Assembly (NCBI RefSeq): GCF_914484835.1
Contig: NZ_CAJZAR010000105.1
Span: 1-64,000, forward strand
DNA length: 64,000 nucleotides
Reading direction: 5' to 3'
Source: Paraburkholderia tropica
Lineage (GTDB): Bacteria > Pseudomonadota > Gammaproteobacteria > Burkholderiales > Burkholderiaceae
This document shows, piece after piece, positions 24,360 through 33,425 of the stretch. The notes beneath the pieces are model-generated. The model was not told the origin of the DNA and ran no database searches. It saw only the letters and a program-made list of their open reading frames with translations. A program made the position numbers and the translations under genes. Within the stretch, counting starts at the first letter, position 1. Every line of letters starts with the position of its first letter.

Positions 24360-26423
24360 TCAATCAACGATCACGACGGGCGCGCGATCGCCCACGCTCT
24401 GCGTCTCACGCGCGGCGATCGCCACATACAGCCGCTCCAGGTCGCGCGTGAAGCGCGCGGTATCGAACAGGGGCGCGTTGCCGCGCGCCCGCGCGAGCCG
24501 CTCGCGCACCTTCGCATGCCACGCCGGATCGTTCGCGAGCGCGAGCGCGATCTGGAAATACGCGTCGAGATCGCGCGCAATCAAGTCCTCCAGCCCCACC
24601 GCGCGCAGCAGGCTCGCCCCCACGCGCCCCGCGAACAGCCGGCCCGGCGCGCTGACCATCGGCACGCCCGCCCATAGCGCGTCGCTGCCCGTGGTGTGCG
24701 AGCCGTACGGCAAGGTGTCGAGCGCGAGATCGGCGAGCGGCAGACGCGCGAGATGCTGCGACTGCGGCACGCGCGGCGCGAAAATCACACGTGCCGCCGC
24801 CACGCCGTGCTGCGCGAAGAACGCGTGCAGAGTAGCCCGCGCGCGCTCGTGGCCCGGATCGAGCAGCCAGAGCACGCTGCCCGGCGTGGCCGCGAGCAGG
24901 CGGCACCAGATCGACGCGATGCCCGCATTGAGCTTGAAGGTCTGATTGAGGCTGCAAAACACGAAGCCGCGCGCGGGCAGGCCCGCTTCGGCGCGCGTGG
25001 CACGCGTCGCGCTGGAGCGGCGATGATCGTTGGGCTGATAGCTGTGCGGCATCAGCGCGAGCGTCTCGCTGTAGTGCGACGCCGTGACGGGCGGTGTGGC
25101 CGTGGCGTCGCCGATCAGATAGTCGGCCAGACGCGGCGCGCCCAGCGAGCCCGGATAACCGAGCCAACTGACGATGACCGGCGCGGGCCGCAGCGCCGTG
25201 ATGCCGAGCCGCGCACCGGTCGTATAGCCCTTCAGATCGACGAGCAGATGCACGCCGTCCTGCGCGATGCGCGCGGCCGCCTGCGCGTCGCTGAGCGTGT
25301 CGATTTCGTGGATCGTGACGGGCCACTGCGCGATGCGCTTGCGCCAGTCTGCATCGGGCGCGACGCCGCCATACGAATACAGATGGATGTCGAAGCGCGC
25401 CGCGTCGTGCAGTTCGAGCACGCCCGCCAGCAGGCGCAGCGTGGCGTGATCGTAAAAGTCCGCCGACAGATAGCCGATGCGCAAACGCCCGCCCGCTTCG
25501 AACGCCGCCAGCGCCTCGGCCAGCCCCGCGCCGCGCGCGACCATCGGCGCCGCCGCCAGTTCGCCGCGCCAGCGCGATTCGGCGAAACGCCTGCCCGCCT
25601 CGCGATGCCATTCGGGCGTGAGCGTGGGCATGCCGAGCAGGCTCCACGGCGTGAGATGCTCCGCCGCGCCGGACGCGATCATCGCCAGCGCGGCCTGATC
25701 GATCTCCTCCAGCCCGGTCCAGTGCGCGAGACGCCGCCGCACGTACTGCACCGCCTCCCAGCGTCCGCCGCGTGCATAGGCGGCGTCGGCTTCGTCGAGA
25801 CGATGCTGGTGTTCGAGCATGGCGCCGTAGCATTGCCAGAGATTCGCGGCCTGCGGTTCGAGGTCGAGCGCGCGCCGGAAGCACGCCTCGGCTTCCTCGT
25901 CGCGGCCCGCTTCGCTGAGCAGCACCGCGAGATTGCCGATCGCGAACGCGTAGGCCGGATCGGTCTCGATGGCCGCGCGATAGGCCGCTTCGGCATCGGC
26001 GAGATCGTGGCGCTTTTTCAGCAGATTGCCGAGGTTGTTGAACAGACGCGCCTCGCGCACGCCCTGCAACACCGCCGACAGATAGGCCTCGACAGCCGCT
26101 TCGTCGCGGCCCTGCCAGAGCAGCGTCCACGCGAGATCGCGCCGGTACGTGCCGCTCTCGCTCAGCGCCAGCGCGCGGCGGATCGCCTGCTCGCCTTCGG
26201 CGTGGCGCTGCTGGCGCGCGAGCACGACGCCGAGCTGATGCCAGGCGTCGGCGTGACGCGGATCGGCGTCGACGGCCTCGCGCAAGAGCGCTTCGGCGTG
26301 CATGGTTTTATCGGCGTTCAGACGGTCGAGGCCGCGCTTGAACAGCGCGTCGGAACGGGCGGACGGAGTGGGGGCGGCAGGTTTCATCCCGCGAGCATAG
26401 GAAGCGCGCGCGGCCCCGAACAT
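24360..26423 (-). CDS. TPR protein with GT41 O-GlcNAc-transferase-like domain
   Basis: A 687-residue protein with two parts. The first 230 residues or so contain about five tetratricopeptide repeats (for example ADAWHQLGVVLARQQRHAEG and AFAIGNLAVLLSEAGRDEEA). The rest matches the glycosyltransferase 41 / SPINDLY family: YDHATLRLLAGVLELHD, VSWLGYPGSLGAPRLADYLI, the Asn-Gln-Thr-Phe-Lys-Leu segment and LALDTLPYGSHTTGSDALWAGVPM. Such enzymes move a UDP-sugar onto Ser/Thr of cytoplasmic proteins. No flagellin or adhesin target is nearby. ATG 26423 has AGGA 8 bases upstream; ATG 26387 is the alternative. Confidence 0.85.
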   Translation of the reverse strand: MFGAARASYARGMKPAAPTPSARSDALFKRGLDRLNADKTMHAEALLREAVDADPRHADAWHQLGVVLARQQRHAEGEQAIRRALALSESGTYRRDLAWTLLWQGRDEAAVEAYLSAVLQGVREARLFNNLGNLLKKRHDLADAEAAYRAAIETDPAYAFAIGNLAVLLSEAGRDEEAEACFRRALDLEPQAANLWQCYGAMLEHQHRLDEADAAYARGGRWEAVQYVRRRLAHWTGLEEIDQAALAMIASGAAEHLTPWSLLGMPTLTPEWHREAGRRFAESRWRGELAAAPMVARGAGLAEALAAFEAGGRLRIGYLSADFYDHATLRLLAGVLELHDAARFDIHLYSYGGVAPDADWRKRIAQWPVTIHEIDTLSDAQAAARIAQDGVHLLVDLKGYTTGARLGITALRPAPVIVSWLGYPGSLGAPRLADYLIGDATATPPVTASHYSETLALMPHSYQPNDHRRSSATRATRAEAGLPARGFVFCSLNQTFKLNAGIASIWCRLLAATPGSVLWLLDPGHERARATLHAFFAQHGVAAARVIFAPRVPQSQHLARLPLADLALDTLPYGSHTTGSDALWAGVPMVSAPGRLFAGRVGASLLRAVGLEDLIARDLDAYFQIALALANDPAWHAKVRERLARARGNAPLFDTARFTRDLERLYVAIAARETQSVGDRAPVVIVD

Positions 26424-26571
26424 CAGAGGCGTCCTGGTTTCCTGCGCGACGTTCGGTCCCTTTGCGCGCACGCGGCGCAACTGGAACCGCGCCGCGCAAA
26501 ACGGTTAGAATGGCGGCCCTCTCAAATTCCGTCCGGCGCACGATCGCGCCCCGGACGCGTACTCCGATCTC

Positions 26572-27117
26572 ATGGCGAAACTTCTGACCGATCAAGAATT
26601 CCAGCGCTTTTCCGAGCTTCAGCAGAAACAGGCGAGCTTCACGATTTCGGCCGAGGAAGCCGACGAGCTGCGCGACATCGTGGCCCGCGCGCAGAAGAAG
26701 CGCGACGACCGCTCCGACGCGATGAAGACCGTCGAAACCGCGATCGCGCAATTCGAGATCACGCCCGACGAACTGTTCACGGCCGAGCAGATCGCCGAAG
26801 CCGCGCGCAATTTCGGCCTGATTCCGGCGACGCGCAAGGAGCGCGTGCTGCCGCCGTCGCTGACGTTCAACGGCAAGACGCACCAGTGGACCACGCGCGC
26901 GCTGCCCGACGAGATCCGCGTGCCGCTGTTCGAAGCGTTCCAGGGCGGCCAGTCGGTGAAGGCGTTCATCGCCACGCCGAAGGACGGCGCGCGCTGCGCG
27001 GCGACCATCGCGCGTCTGGAGAAGGAAACCGGCGCGCAGTACGCCGAGGCCTGGCTCGAGGAGCTGTCGGTCACGCGCGCTCAGGTGGACGAGGCGATCG
27101 CGAAGATCGCGGGCTGA
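26572..27117 (+). CDS. Unknown protein with H-NS-like N-terminal region
   Basis: A 181-residue cytoplasmic protein of no recognised family. Residues 1-70 are helical and charged, ending in IAQFEITPDELF. That motif closely resembles IAEYDITPEELGF at the end of the oligomerisation region of the H-NS protein encoded at 33482-33778. The rest (about 90-181) contains LTFNGKTHQWTTRALPDEIR and a helical tail with VKAFIATPKDGARCAATI. The H-NS DNA-binding signature (TWSGRGRxPxWL) is not present in recognisable form. It is divergent from the GT41 gene and ends at a strong terminator, so it is a separate unit. The H-NS relationship is inference. Confidence 0.65.
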   Translation: MAKLLTDQEFQRFSELQQKQASFTISAEEADELRDIVARAQKKRDDRSDAMKTVETAIAQFEITPDELFTAEQIAEAARNFGLIPATRKERVLPPSLTFNGKTHQWTTRALPDEIRVPLFEAFQGGQSVKAFIATPKDGARCAATIARLEKETGAQYAEAWLEELSVTRAQVDEAIAKIAG

Positions 27118-27163
27118 TCTCCGGCGCGGCGTGCCACGGCGCGCGCGCAGACAGCATGAAAAA

Positions 27164-27192
27164 CGGCCGCTTCGAGCGGCCGCTTTCGTTTC
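27164..27192 (+). terminator. Rho-independent terminator after the H-NS-like gene
   Basis: CGGCCGC (27164-27170) pairs with GCGGCCG (27176-27182) around TTCGA, preceded by AAAAA and followed by CTTTCGTTTCC. Confidence 0.75.
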
Positions 27193-27261
27193 CACCTGCG
27201 ATTTTCCCTGCGATTTCCCCTTCCCTCAGGCGCCTGAGCCGCGTCAAGCGTCAGTCAGCCC

Positions 27262-29622
27262 TCAGTCGAGCGGCATCCTGAAGCCCACCACGCCCGGATC
27301 TTCAGTGGGCGTGACCGTGAAGCCCATCGCGCGTGCGAGGCCGATCATCGGCGCATTCTCGCGCAGCGCCTCGCCCAACAGCCAATGCGTGCCGCGCGAG
27401 CGCACGTAGGCAATGATGCGCTCCATCAGCAGCCGCCCGAGCCCGCGCCCCTTCAGCGTGGACAGCACCGTCACCGCGAACTCGGCGGTCTCGTTGTCCG
27501 GGTCGGCGACCGCGCGCACCACGCCCAGCGTATGCGGACGGCCGTCCTCGCCCGGCACGCTCGCAACCAGCGCCATCTCGCGGTCGTAATCGATCTGCGT
27601 CATGCGCGCGAGCTGCGTGTGATCGAAGCTGCGCACCGCCGAAAAGAACCGCAGACGCAGGTCGTCCGGCGTCATCGACTCGACGAAGGCGCGGTGCATT
27701 TCCTCGTCCTCGGGGCGGATCGGGCGGATCGTGAGGCGCTCGCCGTGCCAGTCGATGGTCTCTTCGAGGCGGCGCGGGTACGGCATGATCGCGAACCGGC
27801 TGCGCTTCTCCGCCAGCTCGATGCGCGGCGCGACCACCACGGCGGCGTCGGGCAGCGCGCGCAGCGTGAGCCGCATGCCGACGATCTCGCGCACCTCGCA
27901 GACCGCCTGCGACAGCTCCGTGAGCGCCGCGAGCGTGGGCGCGGGCGCGGCCCGGCGCGCATACGGCGATTGCGTGACGATGTCGCGCGAGAGCACCGGG
28001 TTCAGCGGCGGCAGGCTGTAGACGCGCATCGGCGGCGAAAAACCGTCGGGCGACGGCGCCTCGAAATGGAACACGGGGCCGAAGTTCTCGTCGTCGCGAA
28101 ACGTCACGATCACGTCGACGACCGCGTTCGGATGCGCTTGCGGCTCGGCCGTTTCCAGCCCGAATGCGCCCAGCAGTTGCGCCGCTTCCGCGCCTTCGAG
28201 CACCGTGCGCCCGGCCGCCAGCGCGCCGCGCGCGATACCGAGCGCCACGTCGACGGCCGCCACGCCTTGCGCGGGCAGGCTCTCGGGCGTCTGCATCAGC
28301 AACTCGCGCCCGAGCCGGTAATCGACGAGACGCGCGAACGCGCGCGCCAGCCGCCGCGGCGTGGTGTGCACCGGAATGCCGTGCGCGTGCAGCGCGTCGC
28401 GCGTGGCTTCGTCCACGCCGCCGAAAAAGCACGCCAGCATGCCGCGATACGCGAAGCGCTGATGCTCGATGAGCGTGCGCGCCACCTGCTCGACCGGCGC
28501 GCTGTGAGTGGGCGCGTGCACGACGAACGCCGTGCCGGTGCTGCGCTGCGAGGCCAGCGTTTGCAGCGCGAGGCCGAAGTGCTCGGGCCTGGCCGTGTCG
28601 CCGAGCACGAGCGGATTGCCGGCCTGCGCGTGCGGCAGCGCCGCCGCCAGGGCCGCGCGCGCCTCGTCACTCCAGACGGCGAGCGTGTCGCCGGCCTTGT
28701 TGAAGGCGTCGCGCGCGAGCGTGGCCACGCCGCGGTCGCTCGTGATGAGCGTGGCCGAGTCGCTCGCGGCCACGCGGCCCACGCCGAGCGTTTCGATTTC
28801 GTCGAGCAGGTCGTCGAGGGTATCGACGCGCACGAGGCCCGCGCGCCGGAACGCCGCCGAATAGAGCGCGTCGCCCGGATCGTCGCGGCCGCTGCGCAGC
28901 GCGAGCACCGGCTTGTTGCGCGCCGCCGCGCGCGCCGCCGACATGAATTTGCGGGCCGCGCTGATGCCGTCCACTTCGAGCAGGATCGCGCGCGTGGTGG
29001 GGTCGCTCGCGAGATAGTCGAGCACGTCGCCGACATCGACATCGGCTTCGTCGCCGAGCGCGATCACATGCGAAAAGCCGAGTCCGCGCGCGCCGGCCCA
29101 GCGCAGCACGGCGTTGGTCAGCGCGTTGGACTGCGAGACCCACGCCACGCCGCCCTTGCGCGCGACCGTGGCAGCCGCACCGAGCTGCGCGTTGAGCGCG
29201 GGCGTGAGCGCGCCGAGACTGCCCGGCCCGACGATGCGCAACAGATGCGGGCGCGCCGCCGCGAGCGCGTGGCGCAGGTCGACACGGTCTTCTTCGCTTT
29301 TCACCTCGCCGAGAATGATGGCCGCGCGCGTGCCCATGCCGCCGAGCCGATGCACGAGCGCGGGCCACGTGGACGGCCGCGTGCAGATCAGCGCGACGGT
29401 GGGCGCTTCGGGCAGATCGCCCGCGTCGGCGACCACGGGACGGCCGTCGAACTGCCCGGCGTCGCCTGCGTGACGCGGATTGACCGCGAACAGCGGGCCG
29501 CTGAAGCCGCCTTCGATCAGACGCTGCCACACCATGTTGCCGATGCTGCCGGGCCGCTGCGAAGCGCCGATCACAGCCACCGATTTCGGCTGGAACACGG
29601 CGTCGAGATTGCGTACGGTCAC
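27262..29622 (-). CDS. Pat-like protein lysine acetyltransferase (acyl-CoA synthetase/GNAT fusion)
   Basis: A 786-residue fusion. Residues 1-130 are a CoA-binding domain (SVAVIGASQRPGSIGNMVWQ), and 150-460 are succinyl-CoA-ligase-like domains. A shortened ATP-grasp-like part (about 470-620) follows, and then a C-terminal GNAT acetyltransferase (about 635-786) with the acetyl-CoA motif LKGRGLGRLLMERI. Pat/Pka enzymes acetylate acetyl-CoA synthetase and other lysines. The His-containing SHTG catalytic loop of active ADP-forming synthetases is replaced by RSGRDDPGDA. The ATP-grasp part lacks the usual HKSDVGGV segment, which explains the length below the 880-900 of typical relatives. The start is GTG 29622 with AGGAGG 8 bases upstream. 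Confidence 0.85.
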   Translation of the reverse strand: MTVRNLDAVFQPKSVAVIGASQRPGSIGNMVWQRLIEGGFSGPLFAVNPRHAGDAGQFDGRPVVADAGDLPEAPTVALICTRPSTWPALVHRLGGMGTRAAIILGEVKSEEDRVDLRHALAAARPHLLRIVGPGSLGALTPALNAQLGAAATVARKGGVAWVSQSNALTNAVLRWAGARGLGFSHVIALGDEADVDVGDVLDYLASDPTTRAILLEVDGISAARKFMSAARAAARNKPVLALRSGRDDPGDALYSAAFRRAGLVRVDTLDDLLDEIETLGVGRVAASDSATLITSDRGVATLARDAFNKAGDTLAVWSDEARAALAAALPHAQAGNPLVLGDTARPEHFGLALQTLASQRSTGTAFVVHAPTHSAPVEQVARTLIEHQRFAYRGMLACFFGGVDEATRDALHAHGIPVHTTPRRLARAFARLVDYRLGRELLMQTPESLPAQGVAAVDVALGIARGALAAGRTVLEGAEAAQLLGAFGLETAEPQAHPNAVVDVIVTFRDDENFGPVFHFEAPSPDGFSPPMRVYSLPPLNPVLSRDIVTQSPYARRAAPAPTLAALTELSQAVCEVREIVGMRLTLRALPDAAVVVAPRIELAEKRSRFAIMPYPRRLEETIDWHGERLTIRPIRPEDEEMHRAFVESMTPDDLRLRFFSAVRSFDHTQLARMTQIDYDREMALVASVPGEDGRPHTLGVVRAVADPDNETAEFAVTVLSTLKGRGLGRLLMERIIAYVRSRGTHWLLGEALRENAPMIGLARAMGFTVTPTEDPGVVGFRMPLD

Positions 29623-29998
29623 TGCTCCTCCTGTTGTGCGAAGGCGCGCGCCGCGTGCGCGGGCGGCCGGAAATCTCTACCGATCGTCACGAACCAGAAT
29701 AGGCGAATCGGCCTGGCGCTGCGCGCATTTCGCCCGCCGCGCTTGCGTTCGCGCGGCGGCGACACGGCGTCGCAGACCGCCAGGCGCGGCGCTGAACCGA
29801 ACGCGCGTCGATCGCAAGCCGATCCGGGCGCGTTGCTGGGTATTTTTTGGGCACGTTATTCGCGCGCAATCGGCCTTCTCGCCGCGCTTCGCATCGTCCG
29901 CCACAAGAAAAATGACACGTCATCGTCTGGCCGTCATTTCGTCGTAAAATGCCCCACGCCGCCGTGAAGTCCCGGCGTAGCACCTTTACGCCCCCCCG
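29623..29998. other. Intergenic region between Pat-like and diguanylate cyclase genes
   Basis: About 376 bases between divergent genes with no convincing ORF. It should contain both promoters. A small palindrome ATGACACGTCAT lies at 29912-29923, about 75 bases before the cyclase start. A GTAAAAT box at about 29943 could be the -10 of the cyclase. Confidence 0.5.
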
Positions 29999-31186
29999 AT
30001 GCACGTCGATCTATTCACCCTCTACCTCCTGGCTATAGGAACACTTTTCGCCAGCGCCGGCATGACGCTCTGGGAGCATCGCACGCATCCCGGGCGCAGC
30101 AGGGAACTGAAAATCCTGGCCGCCGGCTATGCCACGCTCGGCGTCGGCGTCGGGGCCGCGATCTGGCGCAGCGCGCTGCCCGGCGTCTGGGGCGCGGCAC
30201 TGAGCAACCTGGTCATCATGACCGGCTATCTGCTGATCGCGCACGGCCTCGCCGTCATGAACGGACGCCAGAACCGCGTCGCGTCGGCCGTCATCATGGG
30301 TGTGCTCGCCATCGCCTGGATCATCGCGGGCACGCGCGGCGAGACCGTCATGTGGCTCTACCTCACGGCGATTCCGATCTCGCTCGCCTCCGCAATGGCC
30401 ATGCGCGAGCTGCTGCGCAATCACAGCCTCAAGTGGTCGCAGGCGCATCGCATCGCCGTGATCGCCACGGGTGTCCACACCTTCGTTTATGCGTTCCGGG
30501 CAGCGGTGCTGCCGTGGCTCGCGACGCACTACGGCCAGTCGCTGCTGCCGATCGTCAGCAAGGTGACGATGTATGAGGGCGTGCTCTATTCGGTCGTGCT
30601 GCCGATGACGCTGCTGCGCCTCGTGCGCGACGAAACGCACGGCCAGCTTTTGCAGGAATCCCAAACGGATTATCTGACCCGGCTCGGCAATCGCCGCTGG
30701 TTCTTCGAGGAAGGCGCGCGCGTGCTGAGCCGCGCGGGCACGCGCGAGCGCGTGGCGCTGCTGGCGTTCGACCTCGACCAGTTCAAGGCGATCAACGACC
30801 GCTACGGCCACCAGACCGGCGACGACGTGCTCAAGACTTTCGCCAGCATCGCCCGCGCGGCGCTCGGCCAGGAGACGCTGCTTGCGCGTATCGGCGGCGA
30901 AGAATTTGCCGCGCTGATCGCGGGGCGCGACGAGGCCGAGGTGCAGGCGCTCGGCGAAACCATCGCGGCCCGCTTCGCGAGCGCCGCGCAGCCCGCCGAT
31001 GCCGCGGGCCTGCGCACGACGGTCAGCATCGGCCTCGCGCTCACGCACGGCGCGCAGGCTCACGCCGAAGCGGCCACGCTCACCGACCTGCTCGCCGCCG
31101 CCGACTCGGCGCTGTACCGCGCGAAATCGCTGGGCGGCAACCGGCTCGAACTGGCGCAGGGAATCGAGCGGTCGTCGCGGGTGTGA
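29999..31186 (+). CDS. Membrane-bound diguanylate cyclase (GGDEF)
   Basis: A 395-residue protein with six or so membrane segments in the first 205 residues and a cytoplasmic GGDEF domain (about 220-385). The active site RIGGEEFAAL is canonical, with the supporting DYLTRLGNRRWF and FDLDQFKAINDRYGHQTGDDVL segments, so it should make cyclic di-GMP. The four residues at the usual inhibitory RxxD site, five before GGEEF, read GQET. Product inhibition through that site is therefore not expected. No EAL domain is present. The ATG follows a C-run and lacks a clear ribosome site. It ends at a strong shared terminator. Confidence 0.92.
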   Translation: MHVDLFTLYLLAIGTLFASAGMTLWEHRTHPGRSRELKILAAGYATLGVGVGAAIWRSALPGVWGAALSNLVIMTGYLLIAHGLAVMNGRQNRVASAVIMGVLAIAWIIAGTRGETVMWLYLTAIPISLASAMAMRELLRNHSLKWSQAHRIAVIATGVHTFVYAFRAAVLPWLATHYGQSLLPIVSKVTMYEGVLYSVVLPMTLLRLVRDETHGQLLQESQTDYLTRLGNRRWFFEEGARVLSRAGTRERVALLAFDLDQFKAINDRYGHQTGDDVLKTFASIARAALGQETLLARIGGEEFAALIAGRDEAEVQALGETIAARFASAAQPADAAGLRTTVSIGLALTHGAQAHAEAATLTDLLAAADSALYRAKSLGGNRLELAQGIERSSRV

Positions 31187-31242
31187 ATCGCGGATTTACA
31201 TCGCGGATTTAAATCGCAGGTGTAAATCGCGCGTACACATCG
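31187..31242. repeat. Degenerate 13-14 bp tandem repeats after the cyclase gene
   Basis: Four imperfect copies built on AATCGCGGATTTA (variants AATCGCAGGTGTA and AATCGCGCGTACAC) follow the stop codon directly. They precede the terminator hairpin and look like local slippage duplications. Confidence 0.6.
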
Positions 31243-31267
31243 CGCGCATCGCGAAAAGCGCATAAAA

Positions 31268-31296
31268 AAGGGCCGCTCGAAGCGGCCCTTGGCTTT
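31268..31296. terminator. Bidirectional terminator between cyclase and prfC
   Basis: AAGGGCCGCT (31268-31277) pairs with AGCGGCCCTT (31281-31290), with an A-run on the left and GGCTTTT on the right. It serves both convergent genes. Confidence 0.85.
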
Positions 31297-31331
31297 TGTG
31301 GCGGCGAGCCGGATGGCCCGCGCGCCGCGCA

Positions 31332-32933
31332 TTACATCGACTTGCGGAACGGCGCGCCCGAATGCTCGCGCAGCTCGTTGAACACGATCTTCGGCCACGC
31401 CTTCTGCGCGACTTCGATTTCCGACACGTGCGAGGCCAGATAGGTCGGCGCATTCGACGCGTCGTAAGCCATACGCGCTTCGTACGAGTCGGTGAAGCGG
31501 CGCAGCTCGGCGGGATCGTCGCAGGTGACCCAGCGCGAAAGGCGATAGCGCGCGGGCATCAGGCGCACGGCCACCTTGTATTCGGCCGACAGGCGATGCG
31601 AGACCACTTCGAACTGCAGTTGGCCGACCGCGCCCAGAATCGTCGCGCCGCCGTGGATCGGGCGGAACACCTGGATCGCGCCTTCTTCGCCGAGCTGCTT
31701 GAGCGCTTCGCCCAGTTGCTTCGCGCGCATCGGATCGACGACTTCGACGGTCTGGAAAATTTCCGGCGCGAAGAACGGCAGACCCGTGAATTGCAGGTCT
31801 TCGCCTTCGGTCAGCGTATCGCCGAGACTCAGCGTACCATGATTAGGAATACCGATGATGTCGCCAGGGTACGCCTCGGCCACGGTTTCGCGGCGCTGCG
31901 AGAGGAAGCTCACCACGTTGTTGGCGCGGAAGGTCTTGTTGTTGCGCGTGACCTTCAGCTGCATGCCGCGCTCGAAATGGCCCGAGCACACGCGGATGAA
32001 CGCCACGCGGTCGCGGTGCGCGAGGTCCATGTTGGCCTGCACCTTGAACACGACGCCCGTGAACTTCGCTTCGTCCGGCGAGACCGCGCGCTGCACGGCC
32101 ATGCGCGGCGACGGCGGCGGCGCGAGATCGACGAGCGCGTCGAGAATTTCCTTCACGCCGAAGTTGTTGATCGCCGAGCCGAACAGCACCGGCGACTGCT
32201 CGCCGGCCAGGAAGGCGTCGCGATCGAACGTGGGCGTCGCGCCCGTGATCAGCTCGACTTCTTCCTTGGTGCGCTTCCAGTGATAGCCGAAGCGCGCTTC
32301 ACCATCGGCGTCGCTGATGTTCTGCAGCGTTTCCACCGCGCCGCCGAGCGACTCCTGGCCCGCGCGGAACACGCGCACCTGATCGCGCTGGATGTCGTAG
32401 ACGCCCTGGAATTCCTTGCCCATGCCGATCGGCCAGGTGAACGGCACCGCCGCCACGCCGAGGTGCTGCTCGATTTCGTCGAGCAGGTCGAGCGGCTCGC
32501 GCACTTCGCGGTCGAGCTTGTTGATGAAGGTGAGAATCGGCGTCTTGCGGCTGCGGCAGACTTCGAGCAGCTTGAGCGTCTGCGCTTCCACGCCGTTCGC
32601 GCCGTCGATCACCATGACGGCCGCGTCCACGGCGGTCAGCACGCGGTACGTGTCTTCCGAGAAGTCCTCGTGGCCCGGCGTGTCGAGCAGGTTGATGACG
32701 GCGTCGCCGTACTCGAACTGCATGACCGAGCTCGCGACCGAAATGCCGCGCTGCTTTTCGATCTCCATCCAGTCGGAGGTCGCGAAGCGGCCGCTTTTCT
32801 TGCCCTTCACGGTACCGGCGATCTGAATCGCGCCCGAGAACAGCAGCAGCTTTTCGGTGAGCGTGGTCTTGCCCGCGTCCGGGTGAGAGATGACCGCGAA
32901 CGTGCGGCGGCGTCTGAGTTCAGCAACTGACAT
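31332..32933 (-). CDS. prfC: Peptide chain release factor 3
   Basis: A 533-residue translational GTPase that recycles RF1/RF2 from the ribosome after termination. The G motifs are complete: SHPDAGKTT (17-25), DTPGHEDFSEDTYR, NKLDR and the KSGRFATSDWMEIEKQRGIS switch region. The last is the RF3 version and separates it from EF-G. ATG 32933 (MSVAELRRRRTF) gives the normal family length; the frame stays open upstream but the extension is Arg/Pro-rich noise. It is a single gene, convergent with the diguanylate cyclase. Confidence 0.95.
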   Translation of the reverse strand: MSVAELRRRRTFAVISHPDAGKTTLTEKLLLFSGAIQIAGTVKGKKSGRFATSDWMEIEKQRGISVASSVMQFEYGDAVINLLDTPGHEDFSEDTYRVLTAVDAAVMVIDGANGVEAQTLKLLEVCRSRKTPILTFINKLDREVREPLDLLDEIEQHLGVAAVPFTWPIGMGKEFQGVYDIQRDQVRVFRAGQESLGGAVETLQNISDADGEARFGYHWKRTKEEVELITGATPTFDRDAFLAGEQSPVLFGSAINNFGVKEILDALVDLAPPPSPRMAVQRAVSPDEAKFTGVVFKVQANMDLAHRDRVAFIRVCSGHFERGMQLKVTRNNKTFRANNVVSFLSQRRETVAEAYPGDIIGIPNHGTLSLGDTLTEGEDLQFTGLPFFAPEIFQTVEVVDPMRAKQLGEALKQLGEEGAIQVFRPIHGGATILGAVGQLQFEVVSHRLSAEYKVAVRLMPARYRLSRWVTCDDPAELRRFTDSYEARMAYDASNAPTYLASHVSEIEVAQKAWPKIVFNELREHSGAPFRKSM

Positions 32934-33234
32934 GGATGGAGCGGGTATCACGGATGAATTCGGGCAACCTGCCGCACGGCGGGGGTTGCGGGGGCGGCCT
33001 GCGCGCCGGGTCAGGCGGGCCTGACCGGCAAATAGCACGAGCGGTCGATAAAACCGGGGCCGGCGTGCGCGCGGAAATGCGCCAGGGGACGAATGATACA
33101 CGTCATTACCGCCCCCGACTAAAAGTTCGACGAACGCGGCGGCGCAATCCAGCGCGCAATCCAGCATGGATGACTGCGCGGATTTCCGCAGGGATTCGCC
33201 ACGCACTGCGGCGACGGCCCGCCGGGCGCGCTGA

Positions 33235-33251
33235 GGTGAGCTTTTACGGGA
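33235..33251. repeat. 17-bp direct repeat, copy 1
   Basis: GGTGAGCTTTTACGGGA occurs here and again at 33426-33442 without a mismatch, 191 bp apart start to start, inside the non-coding stretch between prfC and the H-NS gene. Confidence 0.9.
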
Positions 33252-33425
33252 GAGTCGAGGACGCTCGCGAACGCCGCCCGCGAACGATCAAGCGACGGCG
33301 CAATGCCGGATCAGGCGGCTCCATTCGAGCCGGAATCCCGCAGCAACAGCGCAGCAGCAACTGCGCGGGATGGACCCTGACGGCGGCGGCTTGCGCGCGC
33401 GACGGCCGGCGCGCGGCGCGCCACG

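Noticed and set aside
26481..26571. N-terminal extension of the GT41 gene to 26480
   Set aside because: The extra residues lack homology-like pattern and a ribosome site; ATG 26423 has AGGA at 8 bases.
32934..33206. Long N-terminal extension of release factor 3
   Set aside because: It would add 91 residues not found in the family, and ATG 32933 gives the standard start and length.
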